This document shows positions 51,931 through 59,814 of a stretch of 64,000 nt of DNA, one piece after another. Each line of letters opens with the position of its first letter. Position 1 is the stretch's first letter. The notes under the pieces are model-generated. The model made no database searches. It saw only the letters and a program-made list of their open reading frames with translations, and had not been told where the DNA came from. Both the position numbers and the translations under genes were made by a program. The stretch comes from DAOUMF01 sp034408935 (GTDB lineage: Bacteria > Chloroflexota > Dehalococcoidia > SM23-28-2 > RBG-16-64-32): the NCBI GenBank assembly GCA_034408935.1, contig DAOUMV010000020.1, positions 114,928 through 178,927 on the forward strand. Direction: 5' to 3'.

Positions 51931-53131
51931 CTTCGTCGAGTTCGACCTGGTTGACGACGCGGCCGGCGGCCAGCTCCTCCAGGGCCCAGCAGAGGTAGGC
52001 GGGATGGATGCGGTACATGGTGGAGCAGGGGCAGACGACGGGGTCGAGGCAGAAGACCAGCTTTTCGGGGTTCTCGCGGGCGAGGCGGGAGACGAGGTTG
52101 ATCTCGGTGCCGACGGCGAACTTGGAGCCGGGGGGCGCCTCAGCCACGGTCTTGACGATGAACTCGGTGGAGCCGTGATGGTCGGCGGCCTGTACTACGT
52201 CGATGCTGCACTCCGGGTGGACGACGACGGTGATGCCGGGATGGTCGCGGCGGGCCTTCTCGATCTGCTCGACGGAGAAGCGGAGGTGGACGGAGCAGTG
52301 GCCCTTCCAGAGGATGACGCGGGAGCGCTCCAGTTGCTCCGGGGCGTTGCCGCCGAGGGAGCCGTAGGGGAGGGTGTAGTCCCAGACGGGCATCTCGTCC
52401 AGGGCGACGCCGTGCTTGAGGGCGGTGATCCGGCCCAGGTGCTGGTCGGGGAAGAAGAGGATCTTGGGGGCGTCCGAGCGGCCGTTGGATCGGGGGGCCT
52501 GCTCGACCGCCCAGTCGAAGACCTGCGGGGCGTTGGAGGAGGTGCAGACGATGCCGCCATTGCGGCCGCAGAAGGCCTTGAGGGAGGCGGCGGAGTTGAT
52601 GTACGTGACGGGGACGACGTCGGTGATGCCAGCGTCGCGGAGCTCGTCCCAGGCGGCGTAGACGTCCTCGGGGTCGGCCATGTCGGCCATGGAGCAGCCG
52701 GCGGACATGTTGGGGAGGACGACTTTCTGGTGGGGCTGGGAGAGGATGTCGGCGGACTCGGCCATGAAGTGGACGCCGCAGAAGACGATGAACTCGGCCT
52801 GAGGCTGCTGGGAGGCCCACTGGGCGAGCTTGAAGGAGTCGCCGCGGAGGTCGGCGAACTGGATGATATCTTCGCGCTGGTAGTGGTGGCCGAGGATGAC
52901 GCAGCGGGGGCCGAGCCGCTCGCGGGCGGCGGCGATGCGGGCGATGATCTGGGGGGCGTCTAGGCGCCAGTACTCCTCCGGGATGTCCTTCTGCCAGAAG
53001 GCGAAGGCCCGCTCCTCGGCGAGAGGGCGGGTCTCCAGGGAGCGGTCGGTGGGGCACCGCATCGCCTCGTCGAGGATCGTCTCGTCGGTGACGATGGGGA
53101 GGGGCTCTGTGACCTCGGGTTTGAGAGCCAT
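51878..53131 (-). CDS. nadA: Quinolinate synthase
   Basis: A 417-residue [4Fe-4S] enzyme condensing iminoaspartate with dihydroxyacetone phosphate. LGHHYQREDIIQFADL, CGVHFMAESADIL, NMSAGCSMAD, HPECSID and CPCSTMYRIHP give the three cluster Cys and active-site His. Length exceeds the short archaeal type by an N-terminal stretch of about 60 residues. It heads nadA-MOSC-nadB-nadC and is preceded by a palindromic operator. Confidence 0.96.
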   Translation of the reverse strand: MALKPEVTEPLPIVTDETILDEAMRCPTDRSLETRPLAEERAFAFWQKDIPEEYWRLDAPQIIARIAAARERLGPRCVILGHHYQREDIIQFADLRGDSFKLAQWASQQPQAEFIVFCGVHFMAESADILSQPHQKVVLPNMSAGCSMADMADPEDVYAAWDELRDAGITDVVPVTYINSAASLKAFCGRNGGIVCTSSNAPQVFDWAVEQAPRSNGRSDAPKILFFPDQHLGRITALKHGVALDEMPVWDYTLPYGSLGGNAPEQLERSRVILWKGHCSVHLRFSVEQIEKARRDHPGITVVVHPECSIDVVQAADHHGSTEFIVKTVAEAPPGSKFAVGTEINLVSRLARENPEKLVFCLDPVVCPCSTMYRIHPAYLCWALEELAAGRVVNQVELDEDTRRDARIALERMLTVR

Positions 53132-53157
53132 GGGAAACGACCTTTCCGGTAACCAGT

Positions 53158-53176
53158 TAGTGTATCACGTACACTA
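53158..53176. promoter_or_regulatory. Palindromic operator upstream of nadA (candidate NrtR site)
   Basis: TAGTGTA-N5-TACACTA, a perfect 7-base inverted repeat 27 bases before the nadA start. An NrtR-type regulator, which controls NAD genes in many bacteria, is encoded 1.3 kb away. Confidence 0.65.
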
Positions 53177-53268
53177 TCCTCTTTCGCCTCTAGAGTAGCA
53201 GGTCAAGGAAATGGTGTCAAGAGGACACGAAGAGGTACGGGAGTGGAAGAGGTGTGGGGGAGCGCTGG

Positions 53269-53274
53269 TATAAT
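53269..53274 (+). promoter_or_regulatory. -10 element of the lipoprotein gene
   Basis: TATAAT within GGTATAATCGG, like those of prfB and the EEP gene, 20 bases before ATG 53295. Confidence 0.6.
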
Positions 53275-53294
53275 CGGCGTCGGGATCTGGGAAG

Positions 53295-53837
53295 ATGAAA
53301 CGACTATTGGGCATCCTCTTCGTCGCCGGCGTGCTGGTTGCGCTGGCGATCGTCGCCGGTGCCTGTGGCGGTGGCGGTGACGACGAGCAGGCCCTCGAGG
53401 AGTACTTTCAGGAGCTCCAGCGGATAACTGATGACTACTTAGCCAGGTTCGACACGGTGGACGACCAATACCAGCAGCTCGTGGGGGCGTCCGAGAGCGA
53501 CGCTGTACGGGTGCCTGCGTATTTCAACTTCTTGGAGGCATCGAGCCTGAATATAAGAGCGGAGGTCAATGCGAGGAGTGCGCTGGATCCGCCGTCAGAG
53601 GCCGAGAAGGCTCACGTGGAATGGCTGACTGCGGCGCGGGTGCTGGCCAAGCTCTACGAAGATGTAACGGACCGTGCCCCCGGCGTGCAGACGTCCTCCG
53701 ATCTGCAGGAGGTGCTTAAGGAGGTTGATTACGAGGCCAGGCAAGCGGAGGCGGAGGATCGCGCTCGGCGGGCCTGCTCCGGGCTGCAGGAGATCGCGGA
53801 CGAAAACGAGATTGACGTGAACCTGTGTCCAAGGTAG
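53295..53837 (+). CDS. Putative lipoprotein
   Basis: A 180-residue exported protein. Lys/Arg then a hydrophobic run (residues 5-21) leads to a lipobox-like VAGAC with Cys 24, followed by GGGGDDE. The rest is helical and acidic, with Cys near the end (CSGLQEI, NLCPR) that could pair. No family recognised. Anchoring to the outer face of the membrane by a diacylglyceryl Cys is inferred. Confidence 0.7.
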   Translation: MKRLLGILFVAGVLVALAIVAGACGGGGDDEQALEEYFQELQRITDDYLARFDTVDDQYQQLVGASESDAVRVPAYFNFLEASSLNIRAEVNARSALDPPSEAEKAHVEWLTAARVLAKLYEDVTDRAPGVQTSSDLQEVLKEVDYEARQAEAEDRARRACSGLQEIADENEIDVNLCPR

Positions 53838-53903
53838 GCGGGCCGCGTATGGAGACGCGCTGGGACTAGTGCGAGAGCGCAATGAGTTCGAGGGCCAGCC
53901 TGT

Positions 53904-54398
53904 CTACGTTTGTCGGGCGTCCTGGAGGCAGGCGTCGTAGGCGGCAGTGCGGGCGAAGGCGCGGAGGACGGGGCGCAGGAGGGGGGCGCGGGGCGAGAGG
54001 CGCGAGGTCTCGTCCAGGGTGACGAAGCGGTGCTCAATACCCTCGCCGAGGCGGATCTCTTCGGCCCGTACACCCAGGCCAGCGGCGTAGAGGTAGACGG
54101 GCCGTGGCCAGGAGACGCGGACGACGAGGTGGAGGCGCTGCACGGCATGACCGACCTCCTCTCGGATCTCGCGCAGGGCGGCCTCGTGGGGGGTCTCGTG
54201 GGAGTCGATCATGCCTCCGAGGATGGCCCAGCGCTGGGCCAAGACGGCCCTCGCCAGGCGCTGGCGCACGTCAGGCTTGGAGGAGCGGCGGCCGCGGAGG
54301 TTGAGGAGGAAGCGGCCGCGGGCGTCGACCAGGATGATGCCGACTCCCCTGACGCCGGCCAGGGCCAGGGCGGCGGCTAGGAGGCGCAGGAACAGCAT
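53904..54398 (-). CDS. Nudix hydrolase
   Basis: A 164-residue protein with a complete Nudix box (G-x5-E-x7-REIREEVG around residues 61-83), preceded by the strand VGIILVDARGRFLL. It probably hydrolyses a nucleoside diphosphate derivative; the N-terminal hydrophobic stretch may be a membrane segment or simply the first strand. It lies six bases after nrtR, in one transcript with it, so an ADP-ribose or NAD-related substrate is possible. Confidence 0.85.
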   Translation of the reverse strand: MLFLRLLAAALALAGVRGVGIILVDARGRFLLNLRGRRSSKPDVRQRLARAVLAQRWAILGGMIDSHETPHEAALREIREEVGHAVQRLHLVVRVSWPRPVYLYAAGLGVRAEEIRLGEGIEHRFVTLDETSRLSPRAPLLRPVLRAFARTAAYDACLQDARQT

Positions 54399-54404
54399 GC
54401 GCCG

Positions 54405-55061
54405 CTAGAAGACGATGGGCTTGCGTTCGCGGAAGGTGTAGAGCTGGGCGGGTCGGTGGCGGCCTTCGGTGGCGGTGCGGCCGGTGGCTTCGATGATGCC
54501 CAGGGAGAGCATACGCTTGCGGAAGTTGCGCTTGTCCAGGGGGCGGCCCAGGATGGCCTCGTAGGCGCGCTGGAGCTGAGAGAGGGTGAACTCCGCGGGT
54601 AGTAGTGAGTAGGCGACGTTGGAGTAGTCCAGCTTGGCTCGCAGGCGCTGAAAGGCGTAGTCGATGACACTAAGGTTGTCGAAGGCGAGTTCGGGGAGGC
54701 CGTCGACGGGGTGCCAGGCGGGGAGCCAGGCGCGGCGACGGGCGAGTTGAGCACTGCTGGAGTCGACGAGGGCGAAGTAGGCGGCGGCGATGGAGCCGCG
54801 CCCGTCCAGGTCGCAGAAGGTGTAGAGCTGCTCCAGGAACACGTCGGTGACGCCGGTCTCGTCGTCGAGCTTGCGGACGGCGGCCTGATCCATCGTCTCG
54901 GCCGGGGCGAGGAGGCCGCCGGGGAGGGACCAATAGCCCTTGAAGGGGTCGGCGCTGCGGCGCACGAGGAGGACGTGGAGACGGCCGGCGTCCACGGTGA
55001 AGATGACCACGAGGACGGCGACGTCTCGGTGGGACGTCTGGCGCTCAGGGCTGGGAGTCAT
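54405..55061 (-). CDS. nrtR: NrtR-type transcriptional regulator of NAD metabolism
   Basis: A 218-residue protein: an N-terminal Nudix fold (RDVAVLVVIFTV.., GGLLAPAETMDQ) with a degenerate catalytic box (RKLDDETG instead of REUxEExG), and a C-terminal winged helix with PAEFTLSQLQRAYEAILGRP and DKRNFRKRML. This architecture is that of NrtR, a repressor that senses ADP-ribose or NAD-type ligands and controls nad genes. Start ATG 55061 lies 11 bases after miaB. Its likely operator is before nadA. Confidence 0.9.
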   Translation of the reverse strand: MTPSPERQTSHRDVAVLVVIFTVDAGRLHVLLVRRSADPFKGYWSLPGGLLAPAETMDQAAVRKLDDETGVTDVFLEQLYTFCDLDGRGSIAAAYFALVDSSSAQLARRRAWLPAWHPVDGLPELAFDNLSVIDYAFQRLRAKLDYSNVAYSLLPAEFTLSQLQRAYEAILGRPLDKRNFRKRMLSLGIIEATGRTATEGRHRPAQLYTFRERKPIVF

Positions 55062-55072
55062 CTCAGGACCCG

Positions 55073-56395
55073 CTAGGCCGGGACGGCGACCTCGGCCTGG
55101 GCGCCGCGCAGGGCCCAGGGGCTGGCGCTCGTGATGCGTACGTTCACGAGGTCGCCGGGGCGGGCTTCGCCACGCCCAGACGGGCAAGGCCAGTGGACGA
55201 GCTTGTTGCTGCGGGTGCGGCCGGTGAGGACGCCATCATTCTCGCTCTCGATCAGCACCTCCTGGGCGGTGTGGATCAGCGCCCCGTTGATCTCAGTGGC
55301 GATGCGTTCTTGCAGGGCCTCGACGGCGTGGAGGCGGCGCATCTTCTCCTCCTGGGGCACGTCGTCGTCCAGGTAGCGATGGGCGAACGTACCCGGCCGC
55401 GGGGAATAGGCGGCCACGTGAACCTTGTCGAAGCGGATCCGCTGCAGCAAGTCGAGGGTGCGCTGGAACTGAGAGTCCGTCTCGCCGCAGAAGCCGACGA
55501 TGACGTCGGTGGAGAGGGAGGCACCGGGGACGACGTCGCGGATGCGGTGCACCCAGTCGACGTACTCCTCGATGGTGTAGCCGCGGCGCATGCGGGCGAG
55601 CACGTCGTTGTCGGCGGCCTGGACGGGGATGTTGAAGTGCTCGCAGACGTTGGGGAGGTCGGCGACGGCGCGGACGATTCGGTCGGTCATGTCGCGGGGG
55701 TAGGAGGTGAGGAAGCGGATGCGGCGGAGGCCGGGGGTGTCGTGGATGGCGGCGAAGAGGTCGGCGAGGTCAGGCTTGTCCCCAGACGGGCAAGCATCCA
55801 AATCGTTGCCGTAGGCTTCCACGGTCTGGCCGAGGAGGGTGACCTCGCGGACGCCGCGGGAGCAGTGGGATTCGACCTCGCGGGCGACGTCATCGATGGG
55901 GCGGGAGCGCTCGCGGCCGCGGCGGTAGGGGACGATGCAGAAGGTGCAGAACTTGTTGCAGCCGTGGATGACGGGGACGAAGGCGGTGGGGCCCGTGGGC
56001 TGGGGGAAGGTATCGGGCCAGAACTCGCCGCCGAGGTCGGAGTCGGGCGCAAGGTGGCGGATGAGGGCATCGAAGGCCTGGGGGCGGGCCCAGACGTCGA
56101 CGTAGGGGAAGCGGGCGCGGAGTTCGTCGGTGCGGTGGCCGACGATGCAGCCGGTGACGGCGATGCGGAGGGGGGCGTCGCCGTCGCGGGTCTCCTTGAT
56201 GCGGCGGAGGTGGCCGAGGTAGCTGACGGCGCGGTTTTCCGCCTTCTGACGCACGACGCAGGTGTTGACGATAGCGAGGTCTGCGTCCTGGGGCCTGGCG
56301 GCAGGCTGCCAGCCGAGACGGGCGAGGCTGGCGGCGAGCTTGTCGGAATCGGCCTCGTTCATCTGGCAGCCCTCAGTCCAGATGTGGTAGCGCAT
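55073..56395 (-). CDS. miaB: tRNA 2-methylthio-N6-isopentenyladenosine synthase MiaB
   Basis: A 440-residue radical-SAM methylthiotransferase acting on tRNA A37. The N-terminal domain Cys are C10, C46 and C83; the radical-SAM triad is C146-x3-C150-x2-C153 (GCNKFCTFC); a TRAM-type C-terminus follows. Two spots, LDACPSGDKPDL and WPCPSGRGEARPGD, are coded by half repeat E units (55775 and 55164), in frame. Start ATG 56395 gives the usual MRYHIWTEGCQMN. Confidence 0.93.
   Translation of the reverse strand: MRYHIWTEGCQMNEADSDKLAASLARLGWQPAARPQDADLAIVNTCVVRQKAENRAVSYLGHLRRIKETRDGDAPLRIAVTGCIVGHRTDELRARFPYVDVWARPQAFDALIRHLAPDSDLGGEFWPDTFPQPTGPTAFVPVIHGCNKFCTFCIVPYRRGRERSRPIDDVAREVESHCSRGVREVTLLGQTVEAYGNDLDACPSGDKPDLADLFAAIHDTPGLRRIRFLTSYPRDMTDRIVRAVADLPNVCEHFNIPVQAADNDVLARMRRGYTIEEYVDWVHRIRDVVPGASLSTDVIVGFCGETDSQFQRTLDLLQRIRFDKVHVAAYSPRPGTFAHRYLDDDVPQEEKMRRLHAVEALQERIATEINGALIHTAQEVLIESENDGVLTGRTRSNKLVHWPCPSGRGEARPGDLVNVRITSASPWALRGAQAEVAVPA
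55164..55190. repeat. Half repeat E inside miaB (C-terminal)
   Basis: GCCCAGACGGGCAAG, coding Cys-Pro-Ser-Gly. A second, same-sense unit lies at 55775-55795. Confidence 0.6.
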
Positions 56396-56737
56396 GGCGA
56401 GGACGATTGTATCACGGGTACGGGGAAGCATTGGAGCAGAGGAGAGATGGAGCAGCGGTCTAGCGTCTGGGCGGGCCGGCGCTAAGGCTAGTGCAGATTG
56501 GTGTGTGAGTCATGGCAGTGTTGGTGTGTTGGCTTGACGAAGAGGATTAAAATCTCAACCGTATCTGAACTGTAACCCACGTAACGTTTCCAACGGAGAT
56601 TGCAGTGGTTTCCACCGGAAATCGCAGTGACGGTGTAACAACCGTGGGCCCCCGGCGTCATCGTGTGTGCAGGACATAATGCAACATCGTGCCCTCGACG
56701 TGATCCTGACGCGAGAGTGCAAGGGAGGGTGGGCGAG
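56396..56737. other. Non-coding interval, lower GC
   Basis: Starts with GCATTGGAGCA..GGAGAG..TGGAGCAGCGG, resembling the sequence just before repeat C at 28011-28040. Contains AT-richer sequence and a TTGACG box (about 56543) with no convincing -10. No gene seen apart from the next one. Confidence 0.5.
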
Positions 56738-56905
56738 ATGCCCCCGCCGGTCTGGGACTTCATATCAGGATTGGAGTGGTGGCAGATACCGCTGGTCGCA
56801 ATCCCTGCGGCGATAATGGCGGGCATAGTCGTGGGGCTTTACGATGGGGTCCGGAGAGTCGTCAGTGACTTCACATACTGGGTGTTCCATCGGCGTGGGA
56901 GGTAG
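56738..56905 (+). CDS. Short single-span membrane peptide
   Basis: A 55-residue protein: MPPPVWDFISGLEWW, one membrane helix (about residues 16-34, IPLVAIPAAIMAGIVVGL), and a basic end (FHRRGR). ATG 56738 has GGGAGG about nine bases upstream. The function is unknown; small membrane peptides near defence genes are often toxins, but nothing here shows that. Confidence 0.5.
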   Translation: MPPPVWDFISGLEWWQIPLVAIPAAIMAGIVVGLYDGVRRVVSDFTYWVFHRRGR

Positions 56906-57338
56906 ACACGGAGTGATGACTAGGGGCTAGCGCCCTTTGATTGCTGGGAGCGTTCATGAGCATTTGGATTCATGAATCGCTGCACCTCTTGCCGCACGTG
57001 GCGGTGCCAGGTGAGGGGTGGTGGGGGCAGACTCAAGTAGTGGTGCAAGTGGAGGGGGAATGGGCCTTCGGAGCTCATCGTGGCCAACGGCTAGTTGGCG
57101 TTGTGAACTGTTGATGGGGAGCAACAGGAGTATACTCCGTATGGCTGGATCGCTGGTGGAGATCCGTTGGGAGCGGTGGTAGCGGCCTTGCCGAGCCCCG
57201 CCTGGGTCTGGTTCCAGCCGAGGAGCTAGCTGGTTGGCTGACAGTATTGGTGCCGTAACGCACATCACGACTCTTCGCGGGTGGTGTGTCCCCTTCTGTC
57301 CGTCCGCCCGCTGATGCTCACCATTCGGAGGATGGAAT
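56906..57338. other. Non-coding interval before the AbiGi-like gene
   Basis: About 430 bases with no credible reading frame and a -10-like TATACT near 57132. I see no tRNA, SRP, tmRNA or RNase P signature. Confidence 0.5.
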
Positions 57339-57998
57339 ATGCGTGACTATCCATCAACATGGACGGATATGTCAGAGTTCGTAGTCCACTTCACCAAGGG
57401 TGGGGAAGAGGAAGATGACTACCGCAATATGATGGGCATCTACTCGAATCATGTGCTCAGACCAAGGGGGGCATTCGGTATTGGGAAGGATCGCTGTCCC
57501 CTGCCGGAGAGTCAACTTGCGGTGTGTTTCAGCGAGATTCCGCCTGGGGAGTGGTCCCGCCTTAAGCGAAGGCGTGAGACGAAGTATGGGATCGGATTTT
57601 GCAAGAGCTTTGTCATATCAAGTGGAGCTGGACCCATTTGGTATGTCTGGAAGGAGTCCCCTCAGTGGTTCGCACTGCAGGACATGATGAGTCGACAGAC
57701 CTCAAACCCTGCGGCTGACATCTGGAAGCTGACCCCACTCATTGACGCTCCGGGTGACTACGGATCGAAGGGGTATTTCTTCGAATGGGAGCGAGAGTGG
57801 CGCCATGTTGGGGAGTTTGCGTTCGAGCCGGAGGACGTAGCATTCTTATTGATTCCCCAGGAATTACATGAGGCTGCGAGAACTTTCTTCGAAGCGGCTC
57901 TACACGAGAACCTTGGCCCCGCCTATCTGTGTCCTTATGTTGATCCTACTTGGGCCCGACGCCGAATACTCGAAACACTACGAGAAGATCAACGCTGA
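57339..57998 (+). CDS. AbiGi-like (abortive-infection antitoxin family) protein
   Basis: A 219-residue protein. FVVHFTKGGEEEDDYRNMM, AVCFSEIPPGEWSRL, YGIGFCKSFV and GPIWYVWK resemble the AbiGi family, whose archetype is the antitoxin of a lactococcal abortive-infection pair, as far as I recall. FEWEREWRHVGE near 155 is a shared acidic/Arg motif of the wider group. No obvious AbiGii toxin partner is next to it. GGAGG is eight bases before ATG 57339. Confidence 0.6.
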   Translation: MRDYPSTWTDMSEFVVHFTKGGEEEDDYRNMMGIYSNHVLRPRGAFGIGKDRCPLPESQLAVCFSEIPPGEWSRLKRRRETKYGIGFCKSFVISSGAGPIWYVWKESPQWFALQDMMSRQTSNPAADIWKLTPLIDAPGDYGSKGYFFEWEREWRHVGEFAFEPEDVAFLLIPQELHEAARTFFEAALHENLGPAYLCPYVDPTWARRRILETLREDQR

Positions 57999-58032
57999 AC
58001 AAGCACAGCCGTCGGGGCGACCGACGATGGCC

Positions 58033-58038
58033 TATAAT
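58033..58038 (+). promoter_or_regulatory. -10 box nine bases before the SET gene ATG
   Basis: TATAAT, then nine bases and ATG 58048; compatible with a leaderless or nearly leaderless transcript. Confidence 0.45.
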
Positions 58039-58047
58039 GGCCTCGCT

Positions 58048-58566
58048 ATGGAACCGGCCAGCGTCGTCGTCAAGTCGTCCCCTATCCATGGGAAGGGTGT
58101 GTTCGCCGCCTCCGACTTGCAGGAGGGAGACGTGATCCTCCGCTTCGACGATTCCCGCCTCGTGACGGAGGAGAACCCGCTCCGGGAGGGCGAGAGCATT
58201 ATCTACTGCGAACAGCTCCCCGATGGGCGTGTCGTCTACGGGCAGGAGCCGGAGCGCTATACGAACCACTGCTGCGACCCGAGCACCTACATCAAGGAGG
58301 CTGGCGGCGTCAGGTATTTGGTCGCACGCAGGAAGATCAGCGCTGGCGAGGAGATCACCTGCGACTACTCCATCGACAAGCACTGGGGCGACGTGTGGTG
58401 GCACTGCGACTGCGGCGCTGCGCGCTGCCGCGAGACGGTCTACAATGACTTCTTCCGACTTCCGCTTGAGATACAGATCGAATACCTGCCCTACCTCACG
58501 CAGGCGTATCGGGAGCGGTTCAGGGAGCAGGTGGAGGAGCTGGAGCGAAAGGCGGCTCGTCGTTAG
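58048..58566 (+). CDS. SET-domain protein
   Basis: A 172-residue lysine-methyltransferase-type SET domain: SPIHGKGVFAASDL (about 11-24), YTNHCCDPSTY (the NHxCxPN-like pseudoknot strand), ARRKISAGEEITCDYS, and a post-SET Cys cluster (HCDCGAARCRE). Bacterial members are rare and often transferred; the substrate is unknown. ATG 58048 (MEPASVVV) is chosen; an ATG seven codons earlier would include the -10 box. Confidence 0.85.
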   Translation: MEPASVVVKSSPIHGKGVFAASDLQEGDVILRFDDSRLVTEENPLREGESIIYCEQLPDGRVVYGQEPERYTNHCCDPSTYIKEAGGVRYLVARRKISAGEEITCDYSIDKHWGDVWWHCDCGAARCRETVYNDFFRLPLEIQIEYLPYLTQAYRERFREQVEELERKAARR

Positions 58567-58630
58567 GCTGGCATCTCGCCGCAGCCTGCGCGGTGCCGTC
58601 GGAGGCCGCCTCTTTTTGAGGCCCGCCGCG

Positions 58631-58636
58631 TATACT
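58631..58636 (+). promoter_or_regulatory. -10 box seven bases before the DedA-like gene ATG
   Basis: TATACT then seven bases to ATG 58644, the same geometry as dtd. Confidence 0.5.
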
Positions 58637-58643
58637 GGGGTGG

Positions 58644-59357
58644 ATGGCGGAGGAGCGAGCGAAGGCCCCAACGCAGAACGATGACATAGCGCTGCCGGAG
58701 CCGCCGCCGCGGCGGCTGGTGCTGGACATGCCGTCGTGGCTGCCGCTGGATCGGGTGCCGCGGCCGGTGGTCATCGCGGTGGCGGTGGTGGTGCTGGTGG
58801 CGCTGGTGGCGGGGACGACGGTGCCGTTTGCGGCGGGCTGGCTGGACCAGAACGACCTGGAGGCTTTCGGGTATCCGGGCATCTTCCTGGCGAACTTCCT
58901 GGGCACGGCGACGGTGTTCGTGCCGGTGCCGGGGCTGACGGCGGCGGGCCAGGCGATCATTGTGGCCGGGCCGCGGGGACTGGACTTAAACCCGGTGGGG
59001 GTGGTGGTGGCCGGTGCGGCGGGGATGACGCTGGCGGAGAGCACGGCGTACCTGGCGGGGGCGGTGGGCCGGGGGGTGGCAGAGGAGCGCGAGATGCCGG
59101 TCGGTGGGCGGCTGGGGGAGTGGCTGCGGCGGGCGGCAGGGTGGGTGGACTGGCTGATGGCTCGCTACGGGTTCGCGACGCTGCTGGTGCTGTCGGCGGT
59201 GCCGAACCCGCTATTCGAGTTTGCGGGGATCACGGCGGGAGCGGTGAGGATGAACTTCTGGCGGTTCCTGCTGGCCGTAGGGATCGGGAAGACGACGCGA
59301 GTGATCATCCTGGTGATAGTGGGTGACGCGTTCCTCGATTTCTTCGGAATAGGGTAG
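58644..59357 (+). CDS. DedA/VTT-domain membrane protein
   Basis: A 237-residue membrane protein with a VTT (DedA/TVP38) domain: the re-entrant GYPGIFLANFLGTATVFVPVPG (coded near 58870), followed by AGMTLAESTAYLAGAVG and the VLSAVPNPLFEFAGITAG segment. Relatives flip lipids such as undecaprenyl phosphate or phosphatidylethanolamine. The N-terminal 35 residues are Pro/charged and cytoplasmic. No Shine-Dalgarno is seen. Confidence 0.85.
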   Translation: MAEERAKAPTQNDDIALPEPPPRRLVLDMPSWLPLDRVPRPVVIAVAVVVLVALVAGTTVPFAAGWLDQNDLEAFGYPGIFLANFLGTATVFVPVPGLTAAGQAIIVAGPRGLDLNPVGVVVAGAAGMTLAESTAYLAGAVGRGVAEEREMPVGGRLGEWLRRAAGWVDWLMARYGFATLLVLSAVPNPLFEFAGITAGAVRMNFWRFLLAVGIGKTTRVIILVIVGDAFLDFFGIG

Positions 59358-59361
59358 GGAG

Positions 59362-59419
59362 TGGCGGAGGGAGTGGGATTCGCCCAGACGGGCGGGCGTC
59401 TGCCCGAACCCACAAGAGA
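59362..59419 (-). pseudogene. tRNA-Ser 3' fragment 1 with a repeat E insertion
   Basis: Same 3' end as the functional tRNA-Ser (CCA, discriminator G, acceptor TCCCTCC, T-stem), but with a 24-base repeat E element inside the T loop after ATTCG (plus strand, 59383-59406). Similarity ends after the T-stem. Confidence 0.85.
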
Positions 59420-59440
59420 CCAGACGTTAGGGGACAAACG

Positions 59441-59525
59441 TGGCGGAGGGAGTGGGATTCGCCCAGACGGGCGGGCGTCTGCCCGAACCCACAAGGGGGT
59501 GTTCACCCCCTACCCGTTTAGCAGG
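59441..59525 (-). pseudogene. tRNA-Ser 3' fragment 2 with a repeat E insertion
   Basis: A longer relic: acceptor 3' arm, T-stem with the 24-base repeat E in the loop (59462-59484), the variable arm GGGGGTG..CACCCC, and the anticodon stem down to TTTAGCAGG. It lies immediately downstream of the GIY-YIG gene's stop. Confidence 0.88.
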
Positions 59526-59781
59526 AGGGCGGCTGCTGATGATTGGCGACCAGTTGCTGCTTGAGGGCGCCGCCCGCCGGCGTCTTGAAGAACTTCTCGC
59601 GAGCGAGCGCCTGGCTCTTGGTTGGGAAGAGTTCGTGGTATACGAGGGACAGCGGCTGTCGAGTGCGTGTGGAACGGACCTTCCCGGAATTATGTTCCCG
59701 GATGCGGCGCTGCAGATTGCAGGTGACGCCGGTATACAGGCGAGAGTCTTTGGCGCTCCTGAGGACGTAGAGCCAGTACAA
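59518..59781 (-). CDS. GIY-YIG nuclease (UPF0213/SLX1-like)
   Basis: An 87-residue single-domain GIY-YIG protein: WLYVLRSAKDSRLYTGVTCN (the GIY and YIG strands are here WLYVL and LYTGVT), the conserved Arg in LQRRIREHNSG, and Glu in REKFFKTPAGG. It could nick or cut branched DNA. It is placed between tRNA-Ser fragment 2 and the intact tRNA-Ser, with its stop inside the fragment's end. Confidence 0.85.
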   Translation of the reverse strand: MYWLYVLRSAKDSRLYTGVTCNLQRRIREHNSGKVRSTRTRQPLSLVYHELFPTKSQALAREKFFKTPAGGALKQQLVANHQQPPSC

Positions 59782-59814
59782 GAGTTGTCTCGGCGGGACC
59801 AGAGAACTATCGCG

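Noticed and set aside
56906..57338. Possible structured RNA
   Set aside because: Some short dyads, but no signature of a known RNA family and no second copy for comparison.
59362..59525. CRISPR-like pair of near-identical repeats
   Set aside because: Only two units, not of repeat-spacer form; both are tRNA-Ser relics with a palindrome insertion, and no cas gene is present.
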